Positions 45,002 through 54,339 are shown, counted from the first letter of the stretch. The stretch is 64,000 bases of DNA from Pseudomonas fluorescens (GCF_902497785.1 NZ_CABVHK010000019.1:89088-153087), one strand, 5' to 3'. Notes: a model not told the origin generated them from the letters alone. Numbers and translations: made by a program.

Positions 45002-46657
45002 ATGCCTCTTCTGCGGATGCCGCTAACGGCACTGTTTTGTGCGCTGACATTGGGTAGCAGCCTGGCCGTGGCGGCCAGCGCTGATGCCAGGCAACCCAAT
45101 ATTCTGCTGATTCTGGCCGATGATCTCGGGTATTCCGACCTGGGCAGTTATGGTGGCGACATCCAGACACCCACGCTGGATGAACTCGCCAACCAAGGTG
45201 TGCAGTTCACCAGCATGTACGCCGCGCCCACCTGTTCGATCACCCGTTCCATGCTGATGTCCGGCACCGACAATCACCTCGCCGGCCTTGGCACCATGGC
45301 CGAAGCCTTGCAACCTTTTCAGCGGGGCAAACCGGGTTATGAGGGGTATCTGAACCAACGGGCCTATTCGATTGCCGAGTTGCTGAAGGCGGGCGGTTAC
45401 CACACGCTGATGGTCGGCAAATGGCACCTCGGGCTGGAAGCGGATCAAGGGCCGGATCAGCGCGGGTTCGAGCAGTCGTTCACCTTGCTGGAGGGCGGGG
45501 CTGCGCACTTCAAACCTTCGACTACCCACCCGACGAAACTCGAGCAGGTTCACTACCGCGAGAACGGCAAAACGGTGGAGTTGCCGGACAATTTCTACTC
45601 CTCGGACTTCTACACCGACAAGCTGATCAGCTACCTGCAAAACAACAAAAAGGACGGCAAGCCGTTTTTTGCCTACGCCGCCTACACTTCGCCGCACTGG
45701 CCGTTGCAGGCGCCCAGGGAATACCTGGACAAATACCGCGGACGTTTTGACCAAGGCTATGACAGCGTGCGCCTGGCGCGTCTGGAGCGGATGAACAAAC
45801 TCGGCCTCCTGAGCGACGACTTTCAGCCGGCGCAGCCATTACCGGTCAATCCGAAACTACCGGGTTGGGAGCAATTGAGCGCTGAACAGCGCAAGGTCGA
45901 AGCGCGGAAAATGGAAATCTACGCCGCCATGGTCGATAACCTCGACCACAACATTGGTCGGCTGGTTGACTACTTGCGCGAGAGCGGACAGTACGACAAC
46001 ACCTTGATTGTGTTCATGTCCGACAATGGCGCTGCGGCGGAAAACCATGCGCAGTTCTATCCGCCGGGTGTGCACACCGACAACAGCTACGCGAATCTGG
46101 GGCAGCCGGGTTCGCAGATTGACTACGGTCTGCGCTGGGCCGAGGTCAGCGCGGCACCGTTCCATTTATTCAAAGGCACCACGGCCGAAGGTGGCATCAG
46201 CGTGCCGGCGATCATTCAGCTGCCCAAGCGACTGCGTCGTCAGGGTGTGGAACGGGGTGTCGCGCGTGTTGACGATCTGGCGCCGACCTTTCTCGAGTTG
46301 GCAGGGATCGCATTGCCCAGCGAAGCGCCAACAGAGGGGGGCAAACACCCGATCACCGGAAAATCAATGTTGCCGATGCTCACCGGCAAGGGCAGCCCGC
46401 ACCGCGAAGACAGCCTGGCCGGGGAACTGTTCGGCAATGCCTATTACCGCGAGGGCAACCTCAAACTTTTGGGCATGCGACCGCAGACAGGTTTCGGCGA
46501 TAACCCCCAGCCGGTGCAATGGCAATTGTTCGATGTGGCCCATGACCGTGGCGAAACCCGGGATCTGGCGGCCACGCAGCCGGACACAGTGCAACGCCTC
46601 AAAACGGCGTGGTTGAACTACGCCGCGCGGGTGGGCGTGGTATCCGCTCCCCGCTGA
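45002..46657 (+). CDS. Type I arylsulfatase (AtsA-like) with an atypical CxIxR motif
   Basis: A 551-residue protein with a signal peptide (LTALFCALTLGSSLAVAA). Metal-binding ILADDLGYSDLGSYGG and the SGTDNHLAGLGTMAEAL, GKWHLGL and MSDNGA blocks match the Pseudomonas arylsulfatase AtsA. The formylglycine site is Cys78-Ser-Ile-Thr-Arg82, where the normal motif is C/S-x-P/A-x-R: Ile80 replaces the usual Pro. Whether the maturase can convert this Cys is doubtful. It closes the plus-strand run of the aromatic cluster and could strip sulfate from an aryl ester outside the cytoplasm before uptake. Confidence 0.88.
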   Translation: MPLLRMPLTALFCALTLGSSLAVAASADARQPNILLILADDLGYSDLGSYGGDIQTPTLDELANQGVQFTSMYAAPTCSITRSMLMSGTDNHLAGLGTMAEALQPFQRGKPGYEGYLNQRAYSIAELLKAGGYHTLMVGKWHLGLEADQGPDQRGFEQSFTLLEGGAAHFKPSTTHPTKLEQVHYRENGKTVELPDNFYSSDFYTDKLISYLQNNKKDGKPFFAYAAYTSPHWPLQAPREYLDKYRGRFDQGYDSVRLARLERMNKLGLLSDDFQPAQPLPVNPKLPGWEQLSAEQRKVEARKMEIYAAMVDNLDHNIGRLVDYLRESGQYDNTLIVFMSDNGAAAENHAQFYPPGVHTDNSYANLGQPGSQIDYGLRWAEVSAAPFHLFKGTTAEGGISVPAIIQLPKRLRRQGVERGVARVDDLAPTFLELAGIALPSEAPTEGGKHPITGKSMLPMLTGKGSPHREDSLAGELFGNAYYREGNLKLLGMRPQTGFGDNPQPVQWQLFDVAHDRGETRDLAATQPDTVQRLKTAWLNYAARVGVVSAPR

Positions 46658-46681
46658 TGGTGTAAACCTACTTCCGGACTG

Positions 46682-47070
46682 GACACGAAAACACTGTGGG
46701 AGCGAGCTTGCTCGCGATGGTCGTGAACGATAACGCGTAAAACCAGATGCCCCGTCGCGACCTTGGCTTTTTCGCGAGCAAGCTCGCTCCTACAAAATAA
46801 TGCCGTGTTCAGGGCTCGACACGAAAACACTGTAGGAGCGAGCTTGCTCGCGATGGTCGTGAACGGTAATGCGTAAAACCAGATGCCCCGTCGCGCCCTT
46901 GGCTTTTTCGCGAGCAAGCTCGCTCCTACAAAATAATGCCGTGTTCAGGGCTCGACACGAAACCACTGTAGGAGCGAGCCTGCTCGCGATAGTCGTGAAC
47001 GATAACGCGTAAAACCAGATGCCCCGTCGCGCCCTTGGCTTTTTCGCGAGCAAGCTCGCTCCTGCAAAAG
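46682..47070. repeat. Three tandem 136-bp units carrying paired REPs
   Basis: The block starting GACACGAAAACACTGTGGGA recurs at 46682, 46818 and 46954, exactly 136 bases apart. Each unit has a forward REP (GGAGCGAGCTTGCTCGCGAT), a constant stretch with ACGCGTAAAACCAGATGCCC, and a reverse REP (TCGCGAGCAAGCTCGCTCCT). The array fills the gap between the sulfatase and the convergent VanA-like gene; no gene is seen in it. Confidence 0.93.
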
Positions 47071-47085
47071 GAAATGATGCACGGA

Positions 47086-48156
47086 TCAGTCAGGGCGGCG
47101 CAGTTGCTCGATGATCTTCCTCGCACGGTTTGCCCCAACGTCGACATGAATGTCGACCATCGGCCGGGCACCAAACGCGAGCATGTTCCTGTACTGAGCC
47201 TCGATCACAACTTTGTCCTCGTCAAAGGTCAGTGCGGTCTGCTCGATGACTTTAGCTTTGATTTCTTCAGGATGGCTTTTCGGGTTCGTGGCCATGGTCC
47301 AGAAGTAGTGACTGGTGGTTTCCGTCTCCGGGGTCACGCCATGGAAACCACGCATATGGAATCCACCCCGTTGCGGGTCCTCGAGTGAGTCTGTGCCCGC
47401 ATCCACTGCGCCGGTCCAGATGCGCAGGTGGGTGACGAGAAACTCGATTTCCTGCCAACGATCGATGTTGCCCTGGAAGGGATAGGCCGCGGAGTAGGTC
47501 GGCGGTGGTAGCGAATCCGGCAGATGGCGGGTCACCTTCACGCCGGTGTCCGTGCTCTCGACGCGCATCTGCGCGTTCATGTGGATGTTCGCATTCCCGC
47601 CGATCGTGCGCAGGTGCACGTAGCCCAGATGACTCAGGTCCAACAGGTTGTCGTGGATGAGCTGGTACGGCGCGTCGTAATGGTAGACGTCCCCTTCGAA
47701 GAGATAGTCGCCACTGCTGTGGACCTCATACGCCGGCGGTTCACAGGTGGGTTCTGGTTGACTGGCACTCCCGAACCAGATCCAGATGATCTGGTCGCGC
47801 TCACGGACGTGATACGCGGGCACCCTGGCTTTGGAGGGGATCTTTGTTTGCCCCGGTACCTCCAGGCACTGCCCCGCGCCGTTGAACAGCAGGCCGTGAT
47901 AACCACAGCGCACCCCGTGCTCTTCAAGCGTTCCATGCGACAGCGGCAATGCCCGATGGCAGCAGCGGTCCTCCAGCGCCGCCGGTTGACCGTCTGCGGT
48001 ACGGAATAGAACCACGGGTTTGCACAGCAGGGTCCGGCCCACAGGCTTGTCTTTGAGTTCCCAGGCAAAGCCCGCCACGTACCATTGGTTCAAGGGGAAT
48101 TTCGCTATTGGCTCTTCGGGAGCGCCAATTTCGTAGGCCAGCGATGATGTACTCAT
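47086..48156 (-). CDS. Rieske oxygenase, VanA-like (aromatic O-demethylase oxygenase subunit)
   Basis: A 356-residue oxygenase. The Rieske cluster ligands are Cys65-Cys-His67 and Cys84-Gly-Tyr-His87; the mononuclear iron site follows in DNLLDLSHLGYVH. Size, the single-component N-terminus (FPLNQWYVAGFAWEL) and the partner gene match vanillate O-demethylase oxygenase and relatives, which remove methyl groups from methoxyarenes as formaldehyde. It is encoded directly downstream of a VanB-like reductase gene (50 bases), same strand. The true substrate may differ from vanillate. Confidence 0.88.
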   Translation of the reverse strand: MSTSSLAYEIGAPEEPIAKFPLNQWYVAGFAWELKDKPVGRTLLCKPVVLFRTADGQPAALEDRCCHRALPLSHGTLEEHGVRCGYHGLLFNGAGQCLEVPGQTKIPSKARVPAYHVRERDQIIWIWFGSASQPEPTCEPPAYEVHSSGDYLFEGDVYHYDAPYQLIHDNLLDLSHLGYVHLRTIGGNANIHMNAQMRVESTDTGVKVTRHLPDSLPPPTYSAAYPFQGNIDRWQEIEFLVTHLRIWTGAVDAGTDSLEDPQRGGFHMRGFHGVTPETETTSHYFWTMATNPKSHPEEIKAKVIEQTALTFDEDKVVIEAQYRNMLAFGARPMVDIHVDVGANRARKIIEQLRRPD

Positions 48157-48206
48157 TGCGATCTCCAGCGATCAGGTTTTGTTTTTGTTGTGTGTGGCGA
48201 AGCGGG

Positions 48207-49160
48207 TCACAGGTCCAGCACCAGCCTGGAACTGCGGGAACGGGAACAGCAGGGGGCGAAGCAATCGTTTCGGGCGTGTTCCGCAGCGCTCATGTACTGA
48301 TCCCGATGCTCAGGCTCACCCGCTAAAACTCGCGTAATGCAGGTGCCGCAGATCCCTTGCTCGCAGGAGCTTTCAATCTCCACGTCGTGCTCGAGCAACA
48401 CCTCGAGTACGGTTTTCTGCGCCGGGATTTCGATGATGCGACCGGACCGGGACAGCTCGATTTCGAACCGCCGATCCCCCTCAAGAACCTGTACCTGCGC
48501 GGCGAAATCCTCTCGATGAATCTGCCCGTCGCGCCAGCCACAGGCCTTCGCGGCGGACTGGATGTGCGACATGAATCCCGTGGGGCCGCAGACATAGAGC
48601 TGGTCGTGCGGCGATGGCGACGAAAGAATCCGCACCGCACCCAGACGCTGCCCGGTTGCAGCCTCGTTGACGTGGAGATAAACGTGAGGGGTGAAGGGGG
48701 CGGCCTGGAGTAGTCCAAGAAATGCCAGGCGCTCGAGAGACCGGCCGCAGTAATGCAGTTCGAACGCTTTGCCCGCAGCCACCAGGCTATGGGCCATGGC
48801 AAGAATCGGGGTAATCCCGATGCCCCCGGCGAACAACACATAACGATCACCGCCAAGGTCCAGATCGAACAGATTCCGTGGGCTGCCGATGGTCAGTCTC
48901 GTGCCTTCCTGCACGTCGGCATGCATGCCGCTGGAGCCGCCTCGAGAAGCAGGCTCGTTGAGCACGGCGATGAGATATCGGCCGCGTTCATGGGGCGAAT
49001 TGCACAGCGAATACTGCCGAACCACACCCTGTGCCACCTGCACATCGACGTGCGATCCGGCGGTGAAGGCGGGCAGTTCCGTGCCATCGGCTGCGGTTAA
49101 TTCGAAGCTGCAAACACCGTCAGCTTCCGTGATTTTTCGTGACACACAAACTTCGAGCAT
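48207..49160 (-). CDS. VanB-like reductase (PDR/phthalate dioxygenase reductase family)
   Basis: A 317-residue protein from ATG 49160; an upstream TTG at 49187 is in frame but less likely. The order is ferredoxin-reductase FMN domain (GSHVDVQVAQGVVRQYSLCN), NAD domain (LFAGGIGITPILAMAHSL), and C-terminal plant-type [2Fe-2S] domain with cysteines in SSCEQGICGTCITRVLAG and the late Cys of CFAPC. It supplies electrons to the VanA-like oxygenase, whose gene follows. It is divergent from a MarR gene across about 250 bases that contain a perfect palindrome. Confidence 0.92.
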   Translation of the reverse strand: MLEVCVSRKITEADGVCSFELTAADGTELPAFTAGSHVDVQVAQGVVRQYSLCNSPHERGRYLIAVLNEPASRGGSSGMHADVQEGTRLTIGSPRNLFDLDLGGDRYVLFAGGIGITPILAMAHSLVAAGKAFELHYCGRSLERLAFLGLLQAAPFTPHVYLHVNEAATGQRLGAVRILSSPSPHDQLYVCGPTGFMSHIQSAAKACGWRDGQIHREDFAAQVQVLEGDRRFEIELSRSGRIIEIPAQKTVLEVLLEHDVEIESSCEQGICGTCITRVLAGEPEHRDQYMSAAEHARNDCFAPCCSRSRSSRLVLDL

Positions 49161-49365
49161 GAGGGTGACCCCATCGCAATGATGCAATGTTGAAAAACGA
49201 TTGGTTGTGTAGCCGCAATGACCGGCCTGGTGTGGCGGGAAATCAGATCAGGAAGGAGGGGCGACGAGCAGGCAAGTCATGACACGGACCTCGGAATTTT
49301 ATTGTTGTATCGCGTGCGCTATGATGCGGACGCGAAATCTTCGTGTGATTCTCATCCTAGTCATT

Positions 49366-49385
49366 TTAGTTGTTGTGTCAACTAA
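49366..49385. promoter_or_regulatory. Palindromic operator candidate for the MarR regulator
   Basis: TTAGTTG (49366-49372) and CAACTAA (49379-49385) are perfect reverse complements around TTGTGT. The 20-bp site lies 28 bases before the MarR start and in the gap to the vanB-like gene. Length and AT-rich ends are typical of MarR sites. Confidence 0.72.
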
Positions 49386-49413
49386 TTCAGCCTGATTTCA
49401 GGAACCGCCCGTC

Positions 49414-49878
49414 ATGCCCCGCACCCCACTGAACCTCGATCGCTACGTCCCCGCGCTCCTTACGTCGCTGACCAACAATCTGTCCAGCGGGGCTTCGGCG
49501 TGCTATCGCAAGCACTTCGGGATCGGAATCGTCGAGTGGCGGGTATTGGCCATGCTGGCTGTGGAAAATCACATCAGCGCGAACCGCATTGTTCAGGTCA
49601 TTGGCCTGGACAAAAGCGCGGTCAGCCGGGCCCTGCAGATGCTCGAGCGCGAAGCGTATGTGTCCACCGAAGTGGACTCCAAAGATGCCCGGCGCCATAC
49701 CGTGTCGCTGACGCGCTCCGGGCGTCAGCTGCATGATCGTGTTCTGGTCACGGCACTGGAGAGAGAGCGCTTGCTCCTCGCGGACTTCACTGAAGATGAA
49801 GTTGATGTGCTTATCGGTTTTCTGCATCGCATGAGCGGACAATTGCAGAGCGTGAACGCGGTCGAACCCGAAGCCTAG
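49414..49878 (+). CDS. MarR family transcriptional regulator
   Basis: A 154-residue winged-helix protein: WRVLAMLAVENHISANRIVQVIGLDKSAVSRALQMLEREAYVSTEVDSKDARRHTVSLTRSGRQL is a textbook MarR domain, with the Asp-Arg of the wing in KDARRHT. It is divergent from the VanA/VanB-like operon and has a perfect 20-bp palindrome 28 bases before its start, so autoregulation and control of the O-demethylase are likely. The ligand would be the methoxyaromatic acid, by analogy with other MarR repressors of aromatic catabolism. Confidence 0.92.
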   Translation: MPRTPLNLDRYVPALLTSLTNNLSSGASACYRKHFGIGIVEWRVLAMLAVENHISANRIVQVIGLDKSAVSRALQMLEREAYVSTEVDSKDARRHTVSLTRSGRQLHDRVLVTALERERLLLADFTEDEVDVLIGFLHRMSGQLQSVNAVEPEA

Positions 49879-49912
49879 CGACCGTCGCGCTCCCTGAATA
49901 TTCGCAACGTAT

Positions 49913-51139
49913 TCAAGCAATGGTCGCCGTGGCAACGGGCGCCCGCGAGCCGGCGCGACCCGCCAGGAACGCCAGAACGGCCGCCAGGCCGAGTAACGCG
50001 GCACTGAGCTCGAAGGTGGCTCGATAACCGCTTGCGTCGAAGACCAGCCCGCCAACCGTTGCGCCCAACGCAATCGCCAATTGAATGACCGCCACCATCA
50101 AGCCGCCTCCCGCTTCAGCGGCATCGGGCACCGTTTTCGCCAGCCATGTCCACCATCCCACCGGCGCCGCCGTCGCGACCAAACCCCACAGACCCAGCAA
50201 GACCATCGTGGTAGCCGCCGAACTGCCGAATGAAACGAGCGCCAGCGCGATCAACGCCATCAGGATCGGGATGACGATGAGGGTGCGATGCAGGCCATTT
50301 TTCAACAAACCTTCAATCAGAAAGGTTCCCGCGAGACCCGCCAGGCCCAGCACGAGCAACATCAGCGAGAGCATGGAAACGCTGACGCGGGTGACTGTCT
50401 CGAGAAACGGGCGCAGATAGGTAAACAACATGAACTGGCCCATGAAAAATACACTGACCGCCACCATGCCTAATGCGATCGGCGGGCTTTTCATCAACCT
50501 CAAGACATTGCCCGTGGCTGAACGGCTGTGTGCCTTCATCCGCGGAAGGCTGAACAACAGCCAGACACTGGCGCCTACCGCGACCGGAATGACGCACAGA
50601 AATGCCCCACGCCAGCCGATCAACGCGCCGAGAAAACTGCCCAGGGGCGCGGCAATCACTGTCGCCAAGGCGTTGCCGCCGTTGACGATGGCCATGGCAC
50701 GAGTGATCTGGTCTTCAGGCACCAGGCGCATCGCCGTCGCCGCCGATAGCGACCAAAAGCCACCGATTGCGACGCCAATCAACGCGCGGCCGGCCATGAA
50801 TACCCAGTAGTTCGGCGCAAACGCGACCATTGTTCCGGAAACGATCATCAGGAGCGTCAGTGCCAGCAACAGCGGCTTGCGGTCAACTCTGGCCGCCACA
50901 GAAGCGATCAACAGGCTGGCGAACAACGCGAAAAACCCCGAGACAGAAATGCCCTGGCCGGCTTGCCCTTCGCTGATGTGCAGGTCGGCGGCGATCGGTG
51001 TCAGCAGGGAAACGGGCATGAACTCTGATGCCACCAGGGCGAAGGCGGCGAGCGACATGGCGAACACGGCGCCCCATGAGTGTTCGGGTAGGCGCGGGGA
51101 AGGGCGAGCATGACGGGTCATTGGCGGGTTCGCAGGCAT
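49913..51139 (-). CDS. MFS efflux-type transporter (DHA group, AraJ/SotB-like)
   Basis: A 12-helix permease of about 408 residues. The start is uncertain: in-frame ATGs lie at 51223, 51139 and 51121, and the first would add a charged, non-membrane tail of 28 residues. After MTRHARPSPR the family region begins with AVFAMSLAAFALVASEFMPVSLLTPIAADL, typical of the AraJ/SotB/YdhP-like DHA permeases, including ARVDRKPLLLALTLLMIVSG. The gene is divergent from an AraC regulator gene (about 170 bases between), which probably controls it. Substrate unknown. Confidence 0.87.
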   Translation of the reverse strand: MPANPPMTRHARPSPRLPEHSWGAVFAMSLAAFALVASEFMPVSLLTPIAADLHISEGQAGQGISVSGFFALFASLLIASVAARVDRKPLLLALTLLMIVSGTMVAFAPNYWVFMAGRALIGVAIGGFWSLSAATAMRLVPEDQITRAMAIVNGGNALATVIAAPLGSFLGALIGWRGAFLCVIPVAVGASVWLLFSLPRMKAHSRSATGNVLRLMKSPPIALGMVAVSVFFMGQFMLFTYLRPFLETVTRVSVSMLSLMLLVLGLAGLAGTFLIEGLLKNGLHRTLIVIPILMALIALALVSFGSSAATTMVLLGLWGLVATAAPVGWWTWLAKTVPDAAEAGGGLMVAVIQLAIALGATVGGLVFDASGYRATFELSAALLGLAAVLAFLAGRAGSRAPVATATIA

Positions 51140-51311
51140 CTTTTTGTCGGCCAGCCGGGGTGGCTGTCTCGGATGTCCATTTTCCCGCTCCGGCCAGACG
51201 CTCAATAGTGCATTGCGCTGCATTACTTGCCTGATTCTATGAGTCTGCGTTGTTTTGCAGGACGGTCACGAGCCGCCGGGTTAGAGTTCAGCAAAGAGGT
51301 ACGAGACGATC

Positions 51312-52253
51312 ATGACGATGCCACACCCAGATGCCGCTCCACTTGAATTGCAGCAGCAAGCACTTGCCCGCGCCATTGGCTCGCGGGTGTCGCAACCCGG
51401 TGATTTCGGTACGTTGATTGGCGGTCTCGGCTTCTTTCGGCGTGAGCATCCGTCGCCGCCCGTCGTTTGCATGGTCGAGCCGAGCATCATTCTCGTCGCC
51501 CAGGGCAAGAAGCAGTTGTGGGTCGGCGGTGAAGGTTATCCGTATGACACCTCGCGTTTTCTGGTCACTTCACTGGATTTGCCGGCCAACTCGGAGGTGC
51601 TCGATGCGAGCCCGGAACAGCCCTGCCTGGGGCTGACCTTCAAGCTCGATTTGCGCATGCTGGTGGAGCTGATCGCCCAAGGTGACCTGCCGCCCACCCG
51701 TGAACGATCGACAGGGAAGAGCATCGGCATCGGCTCAGTGACGGCCGCCATGCTTGTGTCGTTCGAACGGTTGCTGGCGCTGCTCGACGAACCTCAGGCG
51801 ATTCCTGTGCTGGCGCCGTTGATCCAGCGCGAAATTCACTACCGACTGTTGATGAGTGATCAGGCGGGCCGGCTGCGGCAAATCATGTCTGTCGATGGCC
51901 AGGGTTATCGAATCGCCAAAGCCATCGATTGGCTGAAATTGAACTACACCTCGGCGCTGCGCATTGACGAGCTGGCCGCCCGGGTGCAGATGAGTTCGCC
52001 GACCTTTCACCATCATTTCCGCCAGCTGACCGCGATGAGCCCGTTGCAATACCAGAAATGGCTGCGGTTAAACGAGGCGCGACGGTTGATGGTCAACGAG
52101 CATCAGGATGTTTCAAGCGCGGCCTTCAAGGTCGGCTATGAAAGCCCGTCGCAGTTCAGCCGCGAATACAGCCGTCTGTTTGGTGTCGCCCCGAAGCGGG
52201 ATATCGCGGCGTTGCGCGGGCAGGTCGGCGAATCGTCGAAGCGCGGCAGTTGA
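51312..52253 (+). CDS. AraC family regulator with AraC_N (YqhC-like) domain
   Basis: A 313-residue protein. The N-terminal part (PSIILVAQGKKQLWVGGEGYPYDTSRFLVTSLDLPANSEVLDASPEQP) is the AraC_N cupin-like domain seen in YqhC, and the C-terminal part has two helix-turn-helices, LRIDELAARVQMSSPTFHHHFRQLTAMSP and SSAAFKVGYESPSQFSREYSRLFG. YqhC-type proteins respond to aldehydes and activate nearby oxidoreductase or transporter genes. It is divergent from an MFS pump gene, its likely target. Confidence 0.9.
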   Translation: MTMPHPDAAPLELQQQALARAIGSRVSQPGDFGTLIGGLGFFRREHPSPPVVCMVEPSIILVAQGKKQLWVGGEGYPYDTSRFLVTSLDLPANSEVLDASPEQPCLGLTFKLDLRMLVELIAQGDLPPTRERSTGKSIGIGSVTAAMLVSFERLLALLDEPQAIPVLAPLIQREIHYRLLMSDQAGRLRQIMSVDGQGYRIAKAIDWLKLNYTSALRIDELAARVQMSSPTFHHHFRQLTAMSPLQYQKWLRLNEARRLMVNEHQDVSSAAFKVGYESPSQFSREYSRLFGVAPKRDIAALRGQVGESSKRGS

Positions 52254-52338
52254 TCGGTCAGTGCGCGCCAACGGGTGCCGGTCGGGCATTTGGCGGCTAC
52301 AATGCCTGCCTCGACCGTGACCAGCCCTATAAAAAATT

Positions 52339-54339
52339 ATGTCTCTACCCAAGCATCACCTGGAACTGCTCAGCCCCGCCCGTGACGTAAGCATCGCCCG
52401 CGAGGCCATTCTGCATGGCGCCGACGCCGTGTATATCGGTGGCCCGAGCTTTGGCGCCCGCCACAACGCCTGCAACGAGGTGAGTGAAATCGCCGGGCTG
52501 GTAGAGTTCGCCCGTCGCTACCACGCCCGGGTGTTCACCACGATCAACACAATCCTGCATGACAATGAGCTGGAGCCGGCGCGCAAGCTGATCCACCAGC
52601 TGTACGATGCCGGGGTCGATGCGTTGATCGTCCAGGATTTGGGCGTGATGGAGCTGGATATCCCGCCCATCGAGTTGCACGCCAGCACCCAGACCGACAT
52701 CCGCACCCTGGCGCGGGCGAAGTTCCTCGATCAGGCTGGTTTCTCTCAACTGGTACTCGCTCGCGAGCTGAATCTACAAGAGATTCGCGCCATCGCCGAC
52801 GAGACCGATGCGGCGATTGAATTTTTCATCCACGGCGCGTTGTGTGTCGCGTTCTCCGGGCAGTGCAATATTTCCCACGCGCAGAACGGCCGCAGCGCCA
52901 ACCGTGGCGATTGCTCCCAGGCCTGTCGTTTGCCGTACACCCTCAAGGACGACCAGGGCCGCGTTGTCGCCTACGAAAAGCACCTGCTGTCGATGAAGGA
53001 CAACAACCAGAGCGCGAATATCCGCGCCTTGGTCGAAGCCGGCGTGCGCTCGTTCAAGATCGAAGGGCGCTACAAGGACATGGGCTATGTGAAAAACATC
53101 ACGGCCTATTACCGCCAGCGCCTCGACGACGTTCTCGAAGATCGTCCGGACCTGGCCCGCGCGTCCAGCGGCCGCACCGCGCATTTTTTCCTGCCCGACC
53201 CGGACAAGACCTTCCACCGTGGCAGCACCGACTATTTTGTCAGCGAGCGCAAGGTCGACATCGGCGCCTTCGACTCTCCGACCTTCACCGGTCTGCTGGT
53301 GGGCGTGGTGGAGAAAGTCGGCAAGCGCGACTTGCAGGTGGTCACCGTTGAGCCGCTGTCCAATGGCGACGGTCTTAACGTGCAAATCAAACGCGAAGTG
53401 GTGGGTTTCCGCGCCAACATCGCCGAGCCCAAAGGTGAATTCCTCGAAGAGGGCCAGAAGCGCTATCGCTACCGCGTCGAGCCCAACGAGATGCCGGATA
53501 GCATGTACAAGCTGCGGCCTAATCATCCACTGAGCCGCAACCTCGACCATAACTGGCAGCAAGCCTTGCAGAAAACCTCTGCCGAACGGCGCATTGGTTT
53601 GGACTGGGTGGCGCGCCTCGACGAGCAGCAACTGCAACTGACCGCCACCAGCGAGGAGGGCATCAGCGTCAGCCTGTCCCTGGACGGCCCTTTCGGTGTG
53701 GCGAACAAACCGGAGCAGGCCCTGGAGCAACTGCGTGATCTGCTCGGTCAACTCGGCACCACTGACTACCACGCGACGTCCATCGAGCTCGACGCCCCGC
53801 AAGCGTTCTTCATCCCCAATTCGCAACTCAAAGCCTTGCGCCGCGAAGTCATCGAAGCGTTGACCGCAGCCCGTCTGTTGGCCCATCCGCGTGGGGGTCG
53901 CAAGGCCGAAACCAACCCGCCGCCGGTGTACCCGGAGTCGCACCTGTCGTTCCTGGCCAACGTCTACAACCAGAAGGCGCGGGATTTCTATCACCGTCAC
54001 GGGGTCAAGCTGATCGACGCCGCGTTCGAGGCCCACGAGGAAACCGGCGAAGTACCGGTGATGATCACCAAACACTGCCTGCGCTTCTCCTTCAACCTCT
54101 GCCCCAAGCAAGCCAAAGGCGTCACCGGTGTGCGCACCAAAGTCGCGCCGATGCAACTGGTGCACGGGGACGAAGTGCTGACATTGAAGTTCGATTGCAA
54201 GCCTTGCGAAATGCACGTGATCGGCAAGATCAAGGGTCACATCCTCGACCTGCCGCTACCGGGCAGCGCCGCCGAGCCGGTGGTCGGTTACATCAGCCCG
54301 GCAGACCTGCTGAAGACGATCCCTCGCGCGCCGCATTGA
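52339..54339 (+). CDS. rlhA: 23S rRNA C2501 hydroxylase RlhA (peptidase U32 family)
   Basis: A 666-residue protein, close to E. coli RlhA (YdcP). It opens with HLELLSPARDVSIAREAILHGADAVYIGGPSFGAR, has the U32 signature EFFIHGALCVAFSGQCNISH with further Cys in NRGDCSQACRLPY that likely hold an Fe-S cluster, and carries the C-terminal extension with TKHCLRFSFNLCPKQ and KFDCKPCEMHVIGKI. RlhA installs 5-hydroxycytidine in 23S rRNA. It is a housekeeping gene and not related to the catabolic genes around it. Confidence 0.88.
   Translation: MSLPKHHLELLSPARDVSIAREAILHGADAVYIGGPSFGARHNACNEVSEIAGLVEFARRYHARVFTTINTILHDNELEPARKLIHQLYDAGVDALIVQDLGVMELDIPPIELHASTQTDIRTLARAKFLDQAGFSQLVLARELNLQEIRAIADETDAAIEFFIHGALCVAFSGQCNISHAQNGRSANRGDCSQACRLPYTLKDDQGRVVAYEKHLLSMKDNNQSANIRALVEAGVRSFKIEGRYKDMGYVKNITAYYRQRLDDVLEDRPDLARASSGRTAHFFLPDPDKTFHRGSTDYFVSERKVDIGAFDSPTFTGLLVGVVEKVGKRDLQVVTVEPLSNGDGLNVQIKREVVGFRANIAEPKGEFLEEGQKRYRYRVEPNEMPDSMYKLRPNHPLSRNLDHNWQQALQKTSAERRIGLDWVARLDEQQLQLTATSEEGISVSLSLDGPFGVANKPEQALEQLRDLLGQLGTTDYHATSIELDAPQAFFIPNSQLKALRREVIEALTAARLLAHPRGGRKAETNPPPVYPESHLSFLANVYNQKARDFYHRHGVKLIDAAFEAHEETGEVPVMITKHCLRFSFNLCPKQAKGVTGVRTKVAPMQLVHGDEVLTLKFDCKPCEMHVIGKIKGHILDLPLPGSAAEPVVGYISPADLLKTIPRAPH

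Noticed and set aside
46682..47070. CRISPR-like periodic array
   Set aside because: The units are 136 bp, contain paired REP palindromes and have no unique spacers; no cas genes are near.
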